DNA from: Chloroflexota bacterium
GTDB lineage: Bacteria; Chloroflexota; Anaerolineae; Anaerolineales; Anaerolineaceae
NCBI GenBank assembly: GCA_011053085.1
Contig: DSBE01000248.1
Span: forward strand, 1-5,879
DNA: 5,879 bases
Direction of reading: 5' to 3'
The notes under the pieces are model-generated. The model worked only from the letters and a program-made list of their open reading frames with translations. It did no database searches and was not told where the DNA came from. The position numbers and the translations under genes are program-made. Positions 1 to 5,879 of this stretch are shown one piece after another (positions within the stretch are counted from its first letter, which is position 1; each line of letters starts with the position of its first letter).

Positions 1-636
1 CAGCAGATAACCGCCCGGTTGGATGTTATGTGTAAATTGCAGAAATGCCTTGCGGTAATCCTGCATGGTAGGGAAGCAGTCGGGGTGGTCGTGCTGCATA
101 TTGGTGATGATGGCAAGATGGGGTGACAATCCCAAGAACATATTGTCATATTCATCTGCCTCGATCACGAAATACTCACCTTTGCCGGCGTGTGCGTTGC
201 TGCCGAGATTTTTGGCAACACTGCCGATGATGTAGGAAGGATCACTGCCGAGGGCAGTCAAGACCCATGCCAACATGGCGGTCGTGGTGGTTTTGCCATG
301 GGTGCCGGCCACTGCCAGGCAAAGCTCGTGTTGAATTACGCGCGGGAGCATTTGTGAACGTTTATAGACCGGGATACCAGCTTTTCGTGCAGCCATTACC
401 TCCGGGTTGGTGTCGGGGACAGCAGAGGATTGGATGATCCAATCGGCGTCTGCGATGTGCGCAGCATCGTGACCAATGAAGACCACAGCCCCGCTGGCGG
501 CGATGTTATCTGTCTGTGGGGAGGCGTGCATATCTGACCCAGAAACATGGTGCCCCTGTTCCAGGAGCACTTTTGCTATGGCTGATAAGCCGGTTCCACC
601 AATGCCGATCAGGTGGATGTGATTCTTGTCTGGCAT
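1..636 (-). CDS. murC: UDP-N-acetylmuramate--L-alanine ligase (MurC), N-terminal 212 residues, 3' end outside window
   Basis: MurC is the cytoplasmic ATP-dependent ligase that adds L-alanine to UDP-MurNAc, the first amino acid of the stem peptide. The visible part holds the N-terminal UDP-substrate domain with GIGGTGLSAIA at residues 11-21 and SSAVPDTNPE at 71-80. The ATP-binding central domain follows, with the P-loop GTHGKTTTT at 111-119, EADEYD at 159-164 and the TNMQHDHPD region at 179-186. The reading frame is open to base 1, so roughly half of a usual MurC (about 450-490 residues) is missing because of the window edge, not because of a mutation. The ATG at 636 is the only sensible start: the stop codon of the preceding gene lies in the same frame five codons upstream. 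A modest ribosome site, GCGAGG, ends 4 bases before it. The EADEY and HPD motifs match the B. subtilis type of MurC more than the E. coli type. The recycling ligase Mpl is the main alternative, but the dcw context and the motif wording favour MurC. Confidence 0.95.
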   Translation of the reverse strand, partial: MPDKNHIHLIGIGGTGLSAIAKVLLEQGHHVSGSDMHASPQTDNIAASGAVVFIGHDAAHIADADWIIQSSAVPDTNPEVMAARKAGIPVYKRSQMLPRVIQHELCLAVAGTHGKTTTTAMLAWVLTALGSDPSYIIGSVAKNLGSNAHAGKGEYFVIEADEYDNMFLGLSPHLAIITNMQHDHPDCFPTMQDYRKAFLQFTHNIQPGGYLL

Positions 637-648
637 CTGGCCTCGCTT

Positions 649-1191
649 CTACACCACCATCACCAGGATGAAGATCACAAGCAGACCTACACCGATGTAA
701 AGGACGGTGCCTTGCAGCCAGGCAGGCGGCAAGAACTGGATGAAGTTGATGGCGCGTGTGTTCAGTTCTGCAATGGGGCCTTCTGCCGGGTTCAACAGCG
801 CAAGGCCGGGGTAGTTGGCTGCATGGAGGAAGTACCAGATACTGCCGAAGATCATGTAGCCGTTGATGCCGCCTACAATGAAGCCGGTGATTTTATCGAG
901 TTTGATTGACCCAACCATGCGGTCTTTCATGATGGCGTTTTCGCGAGGAATTTGATAACCAGCCATGGTGAGAATGGTCATCAAGATGGTGCGCACCCAG
1001 AAAAGAGGAAGGCCCCCTTCCATGGTAGTGAGCGTTTCGCGAAAGAATCTGGTCATACCCAACAAGTCAAGGGTAAATAGTGTTATTAACAATGCAATGG
1101 TGACCAGTAGTTCACGGGAGGAGCCGCGAAAAGCACCAATGATGGCAAAAAGGACAACAAACACCCATAACATTGTATGAAGATATATCAT
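649..1191 (-). CDS. Small multi-pass membrane protein, CvpA-like, in the dcw operon
   Basis: This is a 180-residue hydrophobic protein of unproven function. Membrane segments are likely near residues 7-20, 28-46, 64-78, 102-122 and 161-180; the last one runs to the C-terminus. The N-terminal stretch around residues 17-30 (IIGAFRGSSRELL) and the GFIVGGINGYMIFG stretch at 103-116 resemble the CvpA family, where an I-G-x-x-R-G-x-x-R-E-L pattern is followed by a glycine-rich membrane helix. CvpA proteins are linked to colicin V production and envelope stress, but their biochemical role is unclear. The ATG overlaps the murG TGA as ATGA (4 bases), and GGGAG ends 8 bases upstream, which supports this start over the second Met at residue 7. 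The position between murG and murC, with murC only 12 bases downstream, suggests co-expression with cell-wall synthesis. The CvpA assignment is by pattern only; a lineage-specific unrelated membrane protein is the alternative. Confidence 0.85.
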   Translation of the reverse strand: MIYLHTMLWVFVVLFAIIGAFRGSSRELLVTIALLITLFTLDLLGMTRFFRETLTTMEGGLPLFWVRTILMTILTMAGYQIPRENAIMKDRMVGSIKLDKITGFIVGGINGYMIFGSIWYFLHAANYPGLALLNPAEGPIAELNTRAINFIQFLPPAWLQGTVLYIGVGLLVIFILVMVV

Positions 1192-2315
1192 ACCGTATTC
1201 TCCCTTCCTGTTGTGCCAGTCTTTTCTCCGCCGAGTGTGACGAGTAATTGCGCGATTTTGGCGGCAGCATCGGGTTGACGTAATGACAACATAGCCTGCT
1301 GCATGGACCGGTATTCTTCAGGATTGTTCAAGAGTTGATCTATCATTGCTTCTAATTGTATAGCCAATTGCTCATCAGGTAGAAAGCGTGCAGCCCCACG
1401 ACTTGCCAGGTATTCGGCATTTATTTTTTGGTAGCGCCAGGCATAAGGATAGGGGACAAGGATGGCGGGGGTGCCAATTATTGGATATTCACCGAGGATA
1501 GAAGCACCTGCACGCGAAACGATCAGGTCGGCAGCGCGCAGAGCAGCCGGCATTTCTTCGTGCAGGTAGGCGTAGAGATGGTAATCGGTTGTTGATTCTG
1601 GAGACAACGATGCCGTTTGCGCCTGGACTTCTGACCAACCAGTTGTGCCGGTGATATGTACTATTTGATATTTTTGCAGCAACGATGGCAATAGTTTAAG
1701 CAAAGCGCGGTTGATGGTTTGCGCGCCTTTGCTGCCCCCGAACACAAGCACAACAGGTTTGCGATCATGTAAAGACAGGGCTTTTCGGGCACTGATACGG
1801 TCAATCTGCATCAATTCCGGTTTCACCGGGTAGCCTGTGACATTGATCTTGCGGTGGGGGATCAATGCTGGAAAATACGGCAGTGAATCCGCATTCGGAA
1901 CAGCGATCAAATTGGCGAAAAATGAGATTAATTTCAATGCCAGGCCGGGTTCAATATCCGGCACAAACAAAAGTGATGGATATCTGATGGCAGCCAATGC
2001 CATAGGCACAGCGACATATCCGCCAGTGAAGAGCAGTACATCCGGCTGAAATCGTTTGAGCACCTGTTTGGCTTTAAAGAAGCCCTTCACCAGGCTGATA
2101 ACATTACCTGGCAGGCGGGAGAGCCCAACACCGTGGACACCAGCAGCAGGAATACTGGCGAAGGGGATGCCTTCACGCTTGACCAATTCTGCCTCCATGC
2201 CGCCATCACCGCCCACCCACAGGAGTTCAAGGTCATCTTCAGGAAGTTCGCGTAAAACGTTGAGAGCGGGATACACGCCGCCCCCCGTCCCCCCGGCGCA
2301 GATCAACAGGCGCAT
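1188..2315 (-). CDS. murG: UDP-GlcNAc:lipid I N-acetylglucosaminyltransferase (MurG)
   Basis: MurG is a GT-B glycosyltransferase of the inner membrane surface. It transfers GlcNAc from UDP-GlcNAc to lipid I, making lipid II. At 375 residues it has normal family length. The N-terminal acceptor domain has the glycine loop AGGTGGGVYPAL at 7-18 and TGGYVAVP at 98-105. The C-terminal donor domain has the second loop GGSKGA at 193-198, SRAGA at 267-271, the conserved acidic residue E276 in GASILGEYP, PAILVPYP at 283-290, and Q296 and N299 in YQKINAE. The frame is open for 12 more codons upstream to an ATG at 2351, but the ATG at 2315 is preferred: it gives the canonical start MRLLICAGGTGG and has a near-perfect ribosome site, AAAGGAGGT, 6 bases upstream. 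The first 77 bases lie inside the end of ftsW. Oddities are Gly instead of His in the first loop (residue 13) and VPD at 118-120 where most MurG proteins have HEQN. Context makes another glycosyltransferase unlikely. Confidence 0.95.
   Translation of the reverse strand: MRLLICAGGTGGGVYPALNVLRELPEDDLELLWVGGDGGMEAELVKREGIPFASIPAAGVHGVGLSRLPGNVISLVKGFFKAKQVLKRFQPDVLLFTGGYVAVPMALAAIRYPSLLFVPDIEPGLALKLISFFANLIAVPNADSLPYFPALIPHRKINVTGYPVKPELMQIDRISARKALSLHDRKPVVLVFGGSKGAQTINRALLKLLPSLLQKYQIVHITGTTGWSEVQAQTASLSPESTTDYHLYAYLHEEMPAALRAADLIVSRAGASILGEYPIIGTPAILVPYPYAWRYQKINAEYLASRGAARFLPDEQLAIQLEAMIDQLLNNPEEYRSMQQAMLSLRQPDAAAKIAQLLVTLGGEKTGTTGRENTV
1200..1204 (-). promoter_or_regulatory. Ribosome binding site of the CvpA-like gene inside the end of murG
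   Basis: The minus strand reads GGGAG, within GGAAGGGAG, 8 bases before the ATG of the membrane-protein gene. That ATG shares ATGA with the murG stop. The site lies in the final murG codons and supports the first rather than the second Met as the start. Confidence 0.6.
2239..2315 (-). other. 77-base overlap between ftsW and murG
   Basis: The ftsW frame runs 77 bases past the murG start codon before reaching TGA, so its last 25 codons are read from the murG start in a frame shifted by one base. The region includes two runs of six G on the minus strand, separated by AC (plus-strand positions 2281-2294). These encode most of the MurG glycine loop and, in the other frame, arginines and glycines of the FtsW tail. 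Both frames are intact as given: murG keeps its family motif on both sides of the G runs, so a sequencing indel there is unlikely. Confidence 0.85.
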
Positions 2316-3513
2316 CGAGTGACCTCCTTTCCATGGCGATTTTCTTTTCATTACTGATGCGGTGAATATTGAATATCAAACCAATGGCGCCCAGGGAGGT
2401 CACCATCATGGAACCGCCATAACTGATCAGCGGTAACGCGTTGCCTGCCACCGGAAACAGGTTGACCATTACGCCCATATTGAGGATGGCTTCAAACACC
2501 AGCCAACAAGTTAAGCCGGCAGCCAGCAGTTTACCGGTCATATCGGGGGCTTCATCGGCGATTTTCAAGCCACGCCACAGGATCACTCCGTAAAGGAGAA
2601 TGACGAACGTGCCTCCGAAGAAACCTAATTCTTCGACAATAACCGCGAAAATGCTGTCGGTCCAGGGCACTGGCAGACCAATGAATTTGGAAGAGCCTTC
2701 CCCCAGTGGCGTACCAAACCATCCACCGCGGATGATGGCAGACACAGAATGTTGGATGTGGTCACTGGTTTTTGAAATATCGCTCCAGCTGCCAAAATAG
2801 TTTTCAATGCGGTATTGCACATAATTGGTACCGAAGAGGGGTTCAGAGAAAACATAGATCAAACCGAAGATGACCAAGGCAAACAGAATGATAATTACCA
2901 TGATGCGCCAGCTGCCATCAGCCATGAAAAACAACAATCCACCCAGGAACATGACCGTGAGCATGGCACTGATATCGGGCTGGGCAAGAATCAAACCACA
3001 CACCAACCCCAGAATTATTCCCAGAGGCAAGACGCCGCTGACGAGACTGTTCAACTGGTCCTTCTTGCGGCTGATCCACACCGACAGATAAATGATCACC
3101 GCTACTTTGGCAAGCTCGGATGGTTGAATAGAACCGCCGAACAGGGCGCGTTTTGGTACAGACACATCGAGCGGTACAAAGAAAACAGCCACCAGCAGGA
3201 CGATGGTACCGACAAGAATCCACGGCGCCAGCGGGCGCAGCCAACGGTAGTCAACACGATAGGCTACATAAGCCACCGCCAGGCCAAGAACCACAAAGAC
3301 CACCTGTCTTCGCAGGAAAAAGTAGGGGTTGTTGGTGGTGGTGTTGCGGATGGAATACTGCATGGAAGATGAGAAGACCATGACCAATCCCAAAATGAGG
3401 AGGATGACCACCGCGATTAACAAAGGGGTGTCAATCTTGAGGTTCATACGCTTGAGGTTTTTCGCCTGCGTATCGATGGAAGCATTACCTTTTACGAAAT
3501 TTGTTGCACCCAT
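2239..3513 (-). CDS. ftsW: Septal peptidoglycan glycosyltransferase FtsW (SEDS family)
   Basis: FtsW is the membrane-embedded lipid II polymerase of the divisome and works with a class B penicillin-binding protein. The 424-residue product has about ten hydrophobic segments between residues 31 and 383. SEDS hallmarks are visible: PSELAKVA at 131-138, AQPDISAM at 177-184, a large extracellular loop around 223-285, VPWTDSIFAVIVEELGF at 282-298 with D286 at the position of the essential SEDS aspartate, and LPLISYGGS at 360-368. The location between murD and murG favours FtsW over the elongation protein RodA. The ATG at 3513 overlaps the end of murD by 22 bases and has GAAAGG 8 bases upstream. A second ATG at 3447 (residue 23) would start just before the first membrane segment but has only a weak ribosome site. 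The C-terminal tail, about residues 400-424, is arginine-rich and lies wholly inside the beginning of murG in another frame, so it is probably not a conserved part of the protein. Confidence 0.95.
   Translation of the reverse strand: MGATNFVKGNASIDTQAKNLKRMNLKIDTPLLIAVVILLILGLVMVFSSSMQYSIRNTTTNNPYFFLRRQVVFVVLGLAVAYVAYRVDYRWLRPLAPWILVGTIVLLVAVFFVPLDVSVPKRALFGGSIQPSELAKVAVIIYLSVWISRKKDQLNSLVSGVLPLGIILGLVCGLILAQPDISAMLTVMFLGGLLFFMADGSWRIMVIIILFALVIFGLIYVFSEPLFGTNYVQYRIENYFGSWSDISKTSDHIQHSVSAIIRGGWFGTPLGEGSSKFIGLPVPWTDSIFAVIVEELGFFGGTFVILLYGVILWRGLKIADEAPDMTGKLLAAGLTCWLVFEAILNMGVMVNLFPVAGNALPLISYGGSMMVTSLGAIGLIFNIHRISNEKKIAMERRSLDAPVDLRRGDGGRRVSRSQRFTRTS
2322..2330 (-). promoter_or_regulatory. 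Strong ribosome binding site of murG
   Basis: On the minus strand this reads AAAGGAGGT and ends 6 bases before the ATG at 2315, close to an ideal Shine-Dalgarno sequence. It decides the murG start in favour of 2315 over the in-frame ATG at 2351, which lies upstream of the site. It sits inside the ftsW coding sequence, encoding part of ERRS at residues 395-398, so ribosomes finishing ftsW pass over it before terminating 77 bases into murG. Confidence 0.85.
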
Positions 3514-4910
3514 TGTTTGAACCTTTCTCCACGTTCTGCAAAATCCTTGAATTCGTCAAAACTTGTCCCGCCAGGAGAGAGCAGCACCACATCACCAGCC
3601 TGCGCGACGCTTGCGGCGCAGGCAACTGCTTCCTGTAAGGCTGGGCAAGTGTGGATTTTCACCAGACTGGTAGCCGAATGGGCGCGCCGCAAGATGGGTT
3701 CAATCAGGTGAGCGGCTTCCCCAAACAAAATGACATCATGCACGCGGCGGTGAACCAGATTGGCAAGATGTTCCCAGGGCAGGTCTTTGTCTCTGCCGCC
3801 CAGCAGCAGCACCAACGGTTCACTAAAGGAGCGGATGGCTGCCATGCTGCGTTCAGGGGTGGTAGCAATCGAATCGTTGTACCATTGCACGCCTTTGTGT
3901 TCCCGCACAAATTCCAGGCGGTGCGGTACGCCGGTGAATGATGCAATACTGTCATGAATCCGATCTAAAGAGATTTGGCTGCAATAGGCCAAAAGCAATG
4001 CTGCCATGACATTTTGAATGTTGTGTCTGCCGCGCAGCAGGATCTCGTTGATATTGAGGATTTCTGTTTCTTGTATGCCATTGGAGAGCAAGAGTTGATC
4101 GCTGCTTTGGTAAACCTGGGGATGAACGCCCGGGCTGCGTCGAAAACCGAAACTCGCCCACCGGCCGGGTATGATCGTGCGCAAGGCGTTCGCCCCCGGA
4201 TCTTCGTGGTTGATGATGGCCCAGTCATCGGGTTTCTGCCAGCGAAACATGTTGGCTTTGGCGGCTGTATAGGCCTCCATGGAACCATGACGATCCAAAT
4301 GATTGGGGGTGATGTTCAGAATGGCAGCCACCGACGGAACAGTTTTCATCAATTCCAGTTGAAAGCTGGACAATTCCAGAACGACCACATCTTCAGGCCG
4401 GATATCTTCCACCTGTTCAATGAGCGGCATGCCGATATTACCGCCCACCCAGACCTTGCGATTGGTATTTTCCAGCGCATCGGAGACAATTTTGCCCATC
4501 AGTGCGGTGGTGGTGGTTTTGCCAGCTGAACCTGAGATGCCGATCACCTGTCCCTGTACGAATTGCATGAACAGTTCAGAATCATTGGTTAATGGAATGT
4601 GGCGGCGGATAGCTTCCTCGATGAGAGGCAAATTGAGCGGAACGCCGCCGGAAACACACAACATGTCGAGATTTTCCAACAGTTCCAAAGGGTGGCTTCC
4701 CAGATGCCAGGAGAGAGTGCCCTGCGGTTGGCGCACCAACTGCCACGCGGTCATCTGGTCAATGACAGGCTGCATGGCAGCACTGTCACTGCGGTCATTG
4801 AGGATGACATCAGCACCACGCTCCAGGAAAAAACGCGCAAGGGCGAGCCCCTGGCGGGCCGCGCCGATCACGCAAATCCTTTCTCCTTGCCATTGATTGC
4901 TGACAGCCAT
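3492..4910 (-). CDS. murD: UDP-N-acetylmuramoyl-L-alanine--D-glutamate ligase (MurD)
   Basis: MurD is the cytoplasmic ATP-dependent ligase that adds D-glutamate to UDP-MurNAc-L-Ala. At 472 residues it has normal length and all three domains. The N-terminal Rossmann-like domain starts with RICVIGAARQGLALA at 11-25. The ATPase domain has P-loop GSAGKTTTT at 127-135, LELSSFQLE at 178-186, NITPNHLDRHG at 199-209 and K218 in YTAAKANMF, the site of the carbamylated lysine in the family. The C-terminal domain has RGRHNIQN at 293-300, GVPHRLEFV at 327-335, NDSIATTPER at 345-354, LGGRDKD at 370-376 and SPGGTSFDEF at 445-454. Some motifs differ from the E. coli wording (GTNGKTT, NDSKATN, SPACAS). The ATG is 7 bases after the mraY stop with AGAGGG only 3 bases away, a short spacing. 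A better-looking AAGGAGAAAGG lies inside the gene, but a start after it would remove the first beta strand, so the upstream ATG is kept. The end overlaps ftsW by 22 bases. Confidence 0.96.
   Translation of the reverse strand: MAVSNQWQGERICVIGAARQGLALARFFLERGADVILNDRSDSAAMQPVIDQMTAWQLVRQPQGTLSWHLGSHPLELLENLDMLCVSGGVPLNLPLIEEAIRRHIPLTNDSELFMQFVQGQVIGISGSAGKTTTTALMGKIVSDALENTNRKVWVGGNIGMPLIEQVEDIRPEDVVVLELSSFQLELMKTVPSVAAILNITPNHLDRHGSMEAYTAAKANMFRWQKPDDWAIINHEDPGANALRTIIPGRWASFGFRRSPGVHPQVYQSSDQLLLSNGIQETEILNINEILLRGRHNIQNVMAALLLAYCSQISLDRIHDSIASFTGVPHRLEFVREHKGVQWYNDSIATTPERSMAAIRSFSEPLVLLLGGRDKDLPWEHLANLVHRRVHDVILFGEAAHLIEPILRRAHSATSLVKIHTCPALQEAVACAASVAQAGDVVLLSPGGTSFDEFKDFAERGERFKQWVQQIS
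3522..3527 (-). promoter_or_regulatory. Ribosome binding site of ftsW inside the end of murD
   Basis: The minus strand reads GAAAGG here, within GGAGAAAGG, 8 bases before the ATG at 3513. It overlaps the last codons of murD and supports the ATG at 3513 rather than the one at 3447. The arrangement indicates translational coupling of ftsW to murD. Confidence 0.65.
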
Positions 4911-4917
4911 AATCCCT

Positions 4918-5879
4918 CTATAACATCGACACAGCGATGCCCAACATGGTGAATAACAAACTGATCAGCCAGAAGCGCTGCACAACCTGGGTTTCGCTCC
5001 AGCCGCTGAGTTCAAAGTGATGGTGAAGCGGTGCCATCTTGAAGACACGTTTGCCCTTGGTGGCCTTGAAATAGGCAACCTGGATGATGACGCTGACCAC
5101 TTCGCTGACAGGAATGACTGCGATCAGGGGCAATATCAGCCATTCGCCCGTCATCAACGCTACCACAGCCAGTGTAGCGCCTAAAGCAAGTGAACCGGTA
5201 TCACCCATGATCATTTGGGCAGGATGCACATTGAACCAGAGGTAGCCAAACAAAGCACCCACCAGTGTAAAAGCAAAGCGGCCGAGGTCAGACTGACCAT
5301 TCATGATGGCGATTGCGCCATAAGCGGCAAAACAGGTGGCCGCGATCAAACCTGCCAGCCCATCCAGCCCGTCAGTGAAGTTCATGGCATTGCTGAAGCC
5401 TACGATGATGAAGGCGGCGATGGGGATATAGACCCAGCCCAAGTTCAATTCTTGCGATTGTTCGAAGATAGGGATGATTACATCGGGTACATCAAGCACG
5501 TATTGCAAAACCCATGCAATGATCAAGGCCAATATGATCTGGATGATGAACTTGGTAGAACTGCGCATGCCCAAACCGCGGCGCGGGCCGCGGATGCCTT
5601 CCCAATCGTCAATAGCACCCAAAATGGCATAGGCGATCAATACCAGCAGGGGTAAGAGGGCAGTTATCCCACTCATATATTGCAGCCCGATGAAAGAAGA
5701 AGCATTCAGCAAAATAGTGAGCATGGTCACCGGTAAGATGAACAACAAACCACCCATGGTAGGGATGCCGGTTTTCATCTGATGTCGTTCAGGTCCGTCG
5801 ATGCGTACAATTTTTCCGATTTTAAAATGGTGCATCAAGCGAATGGCGGGTGAGCCCCAAATGACAGTAACCATAAAGC
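4918..5879 (-). CDS. mraY: Phospho-N-acetylmuramoyl-pentapeptide-transferase (MraY), 5' end outside window
   Basis: MraY is the polytopic membrane enzyme that transfers phospho-MurNAc-pentapeptide from UDP to undecaprenyl phosphate, forming lipid I. Numbering from the first visible Met (base 5874), landmarks are GIPTMGG at 36-42, the metal/uridine-site aspartates in GAIDDWEG at 86-93, NAMNFTDGLDGLAG at 162-175, FNVHPAQMIMGDTGSLALG at 214-232 and the signature MAPLHHHFELSGW at 280-292. The frame stays open to the window edge (a TTT codon precedes that Met), and family members begin with one more membrane helix. The Met at 5874 is therefore most likely internal, and some 20-40 residues lie beyond the window. 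The C-terminus ends after the last membrane segment at a TAG. murD begins 7 bases later, so the two are surely co-transcribed. No motif residue appears missing. WecA-type transferases lack the HHHFEL motif and can be excluded. Confidence 0.97.
   Translation of the reverse strand, partial: FMVTVIWGSPAIRLMHHFKIGKIVRIDGPERHQMKTGIPTMGGLLFILPVTMLTILLNASSFIGLQYMSGITALLPLLVLIAYAILGAIDDWEGIRGPRRGLGMRSSTKFIIQIILALIIAWVLQYVLDVPDVIIPIFEQSQELNLGWVYIPIAAFIIVGFSNAMNFTDGLDGLAGLIAATCFAAYGAIAIMNGQSDLGRFAFTLVGALFGYLWFNVHPAQMIMGDTGSLALGATLAVVALMTGEWLILPLIAVIPVSEVVSVIIQVAYFKATKGKRVFKMAPLHHHFELSGWSETQVVQRFWLISLLFTMLGIAVSML

Noticed and set aside
1..636. Assignment as Mpl, the murein tripeptide recycling ligase, because of the EADEYD motif
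   Set aside because: EADEY also occurs in Gram-positive-type MurC, the following HDHPD matches MurC, and the gene lies directly after murG in a dcw cluster.
2281..2294. Two six-base G runs (minus strand) as a frameshift error or programmed slippage site that could fuse FtsW to MurG
   Set aside because: Both genes are intact without any shift, the MurG motif is correct on both sides, and murG has its own strong ribosome site, so no slippage is needed.
2815..3372. 185-codon open frame on the plus strand
   Set aside because: It lies wholly antisense to ftsW, and its product is a polar, low-complexity sequence rich in Gln, His and Asp with no recognisable motif. It is a mirror of membrane-protein codons.
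3975..4529. 184-codon open frame on the plus strand
   Set aside because: It is antisense to the well-conserved murD coding sequence, has no family resemblance and no convincing ribosome site.
4869..4890. Alternative murD start at an internal GTG preceded by AAGGAGAAAGG
   Set aside because: It would delete the first residues of the Rossmann beta strand (RICVIGAA) conserved in MurD, and the upstream ATG is better placed after the mraY stop.
4420..4952. Overlapping plus-strand open frames of 158 and 117 codons
   Set aside because: They run antisense to murD and into the end of mraY, two frames of the same stretch are open at once, and neither product looks like a protein family.

Overview
The window is an uninterrupted piece of a bacterial division and cell-wall (dcw) cluster. 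Every supportable gene lies on the minus strand, so transcription runs from high to low coordinates: mraY (5' end cut by the window edge), murD, ftsW, murG, a small membrane-protein gene resembling the CvpA family, and murC (3' end cut by the window edge). There is no gene-free stretch over 300 bases. The only intergenic gaps are 7 and 12 bases, and the other junctions overlap by 22, 77 and 4 bases. I see no internal promoter, terminator, RNA gene, mobile element, repeat array or CRISPR. The set reads as one translationally coupled operon whose promoter lies upstream of the window (above 5879) and which continues past base 1.

The genes cover consecutive steps of peptidoglycan precursor synthesis. 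MurC and MurD add L-Ala and D-Glu to UDP-MurNAc in the cytoplasm. MraY transfers the finished phospho-MurNAc-pentapeptide to undecaprenyl phosphate, giving lipid I. MurG adds GlcNAc to give lipid II. FtsW polymerises lipid II at the division septum. The CvpA-like membrane protein has no known step in this pathway, but its place inside the operon suggests an envelope role.

The organism is a peptidoglycan-making bacterium with about half G+C. MurG residues that depart from the proteobacterial and firmicute consensus (GGTGGG instead of GGTGGH; VPDIEPG where HEQN is usual), the MurD NDSIATTPER motif, and a membrane gene between murG and murC fit my recollection of Chloroflexota, class Anaerolineae. 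That placement is inference from memory and is not proven by the window.

I found no new system here. The points most worth a second look are the 77-base ftsW/murG overlap, in which the arginine-rich FtsW tail is read from the MurG glycine-loop codons in another frame; the loss of two normally conserved MurG histidines; and the uncharacterised membrane protein embedded between murG and murC.
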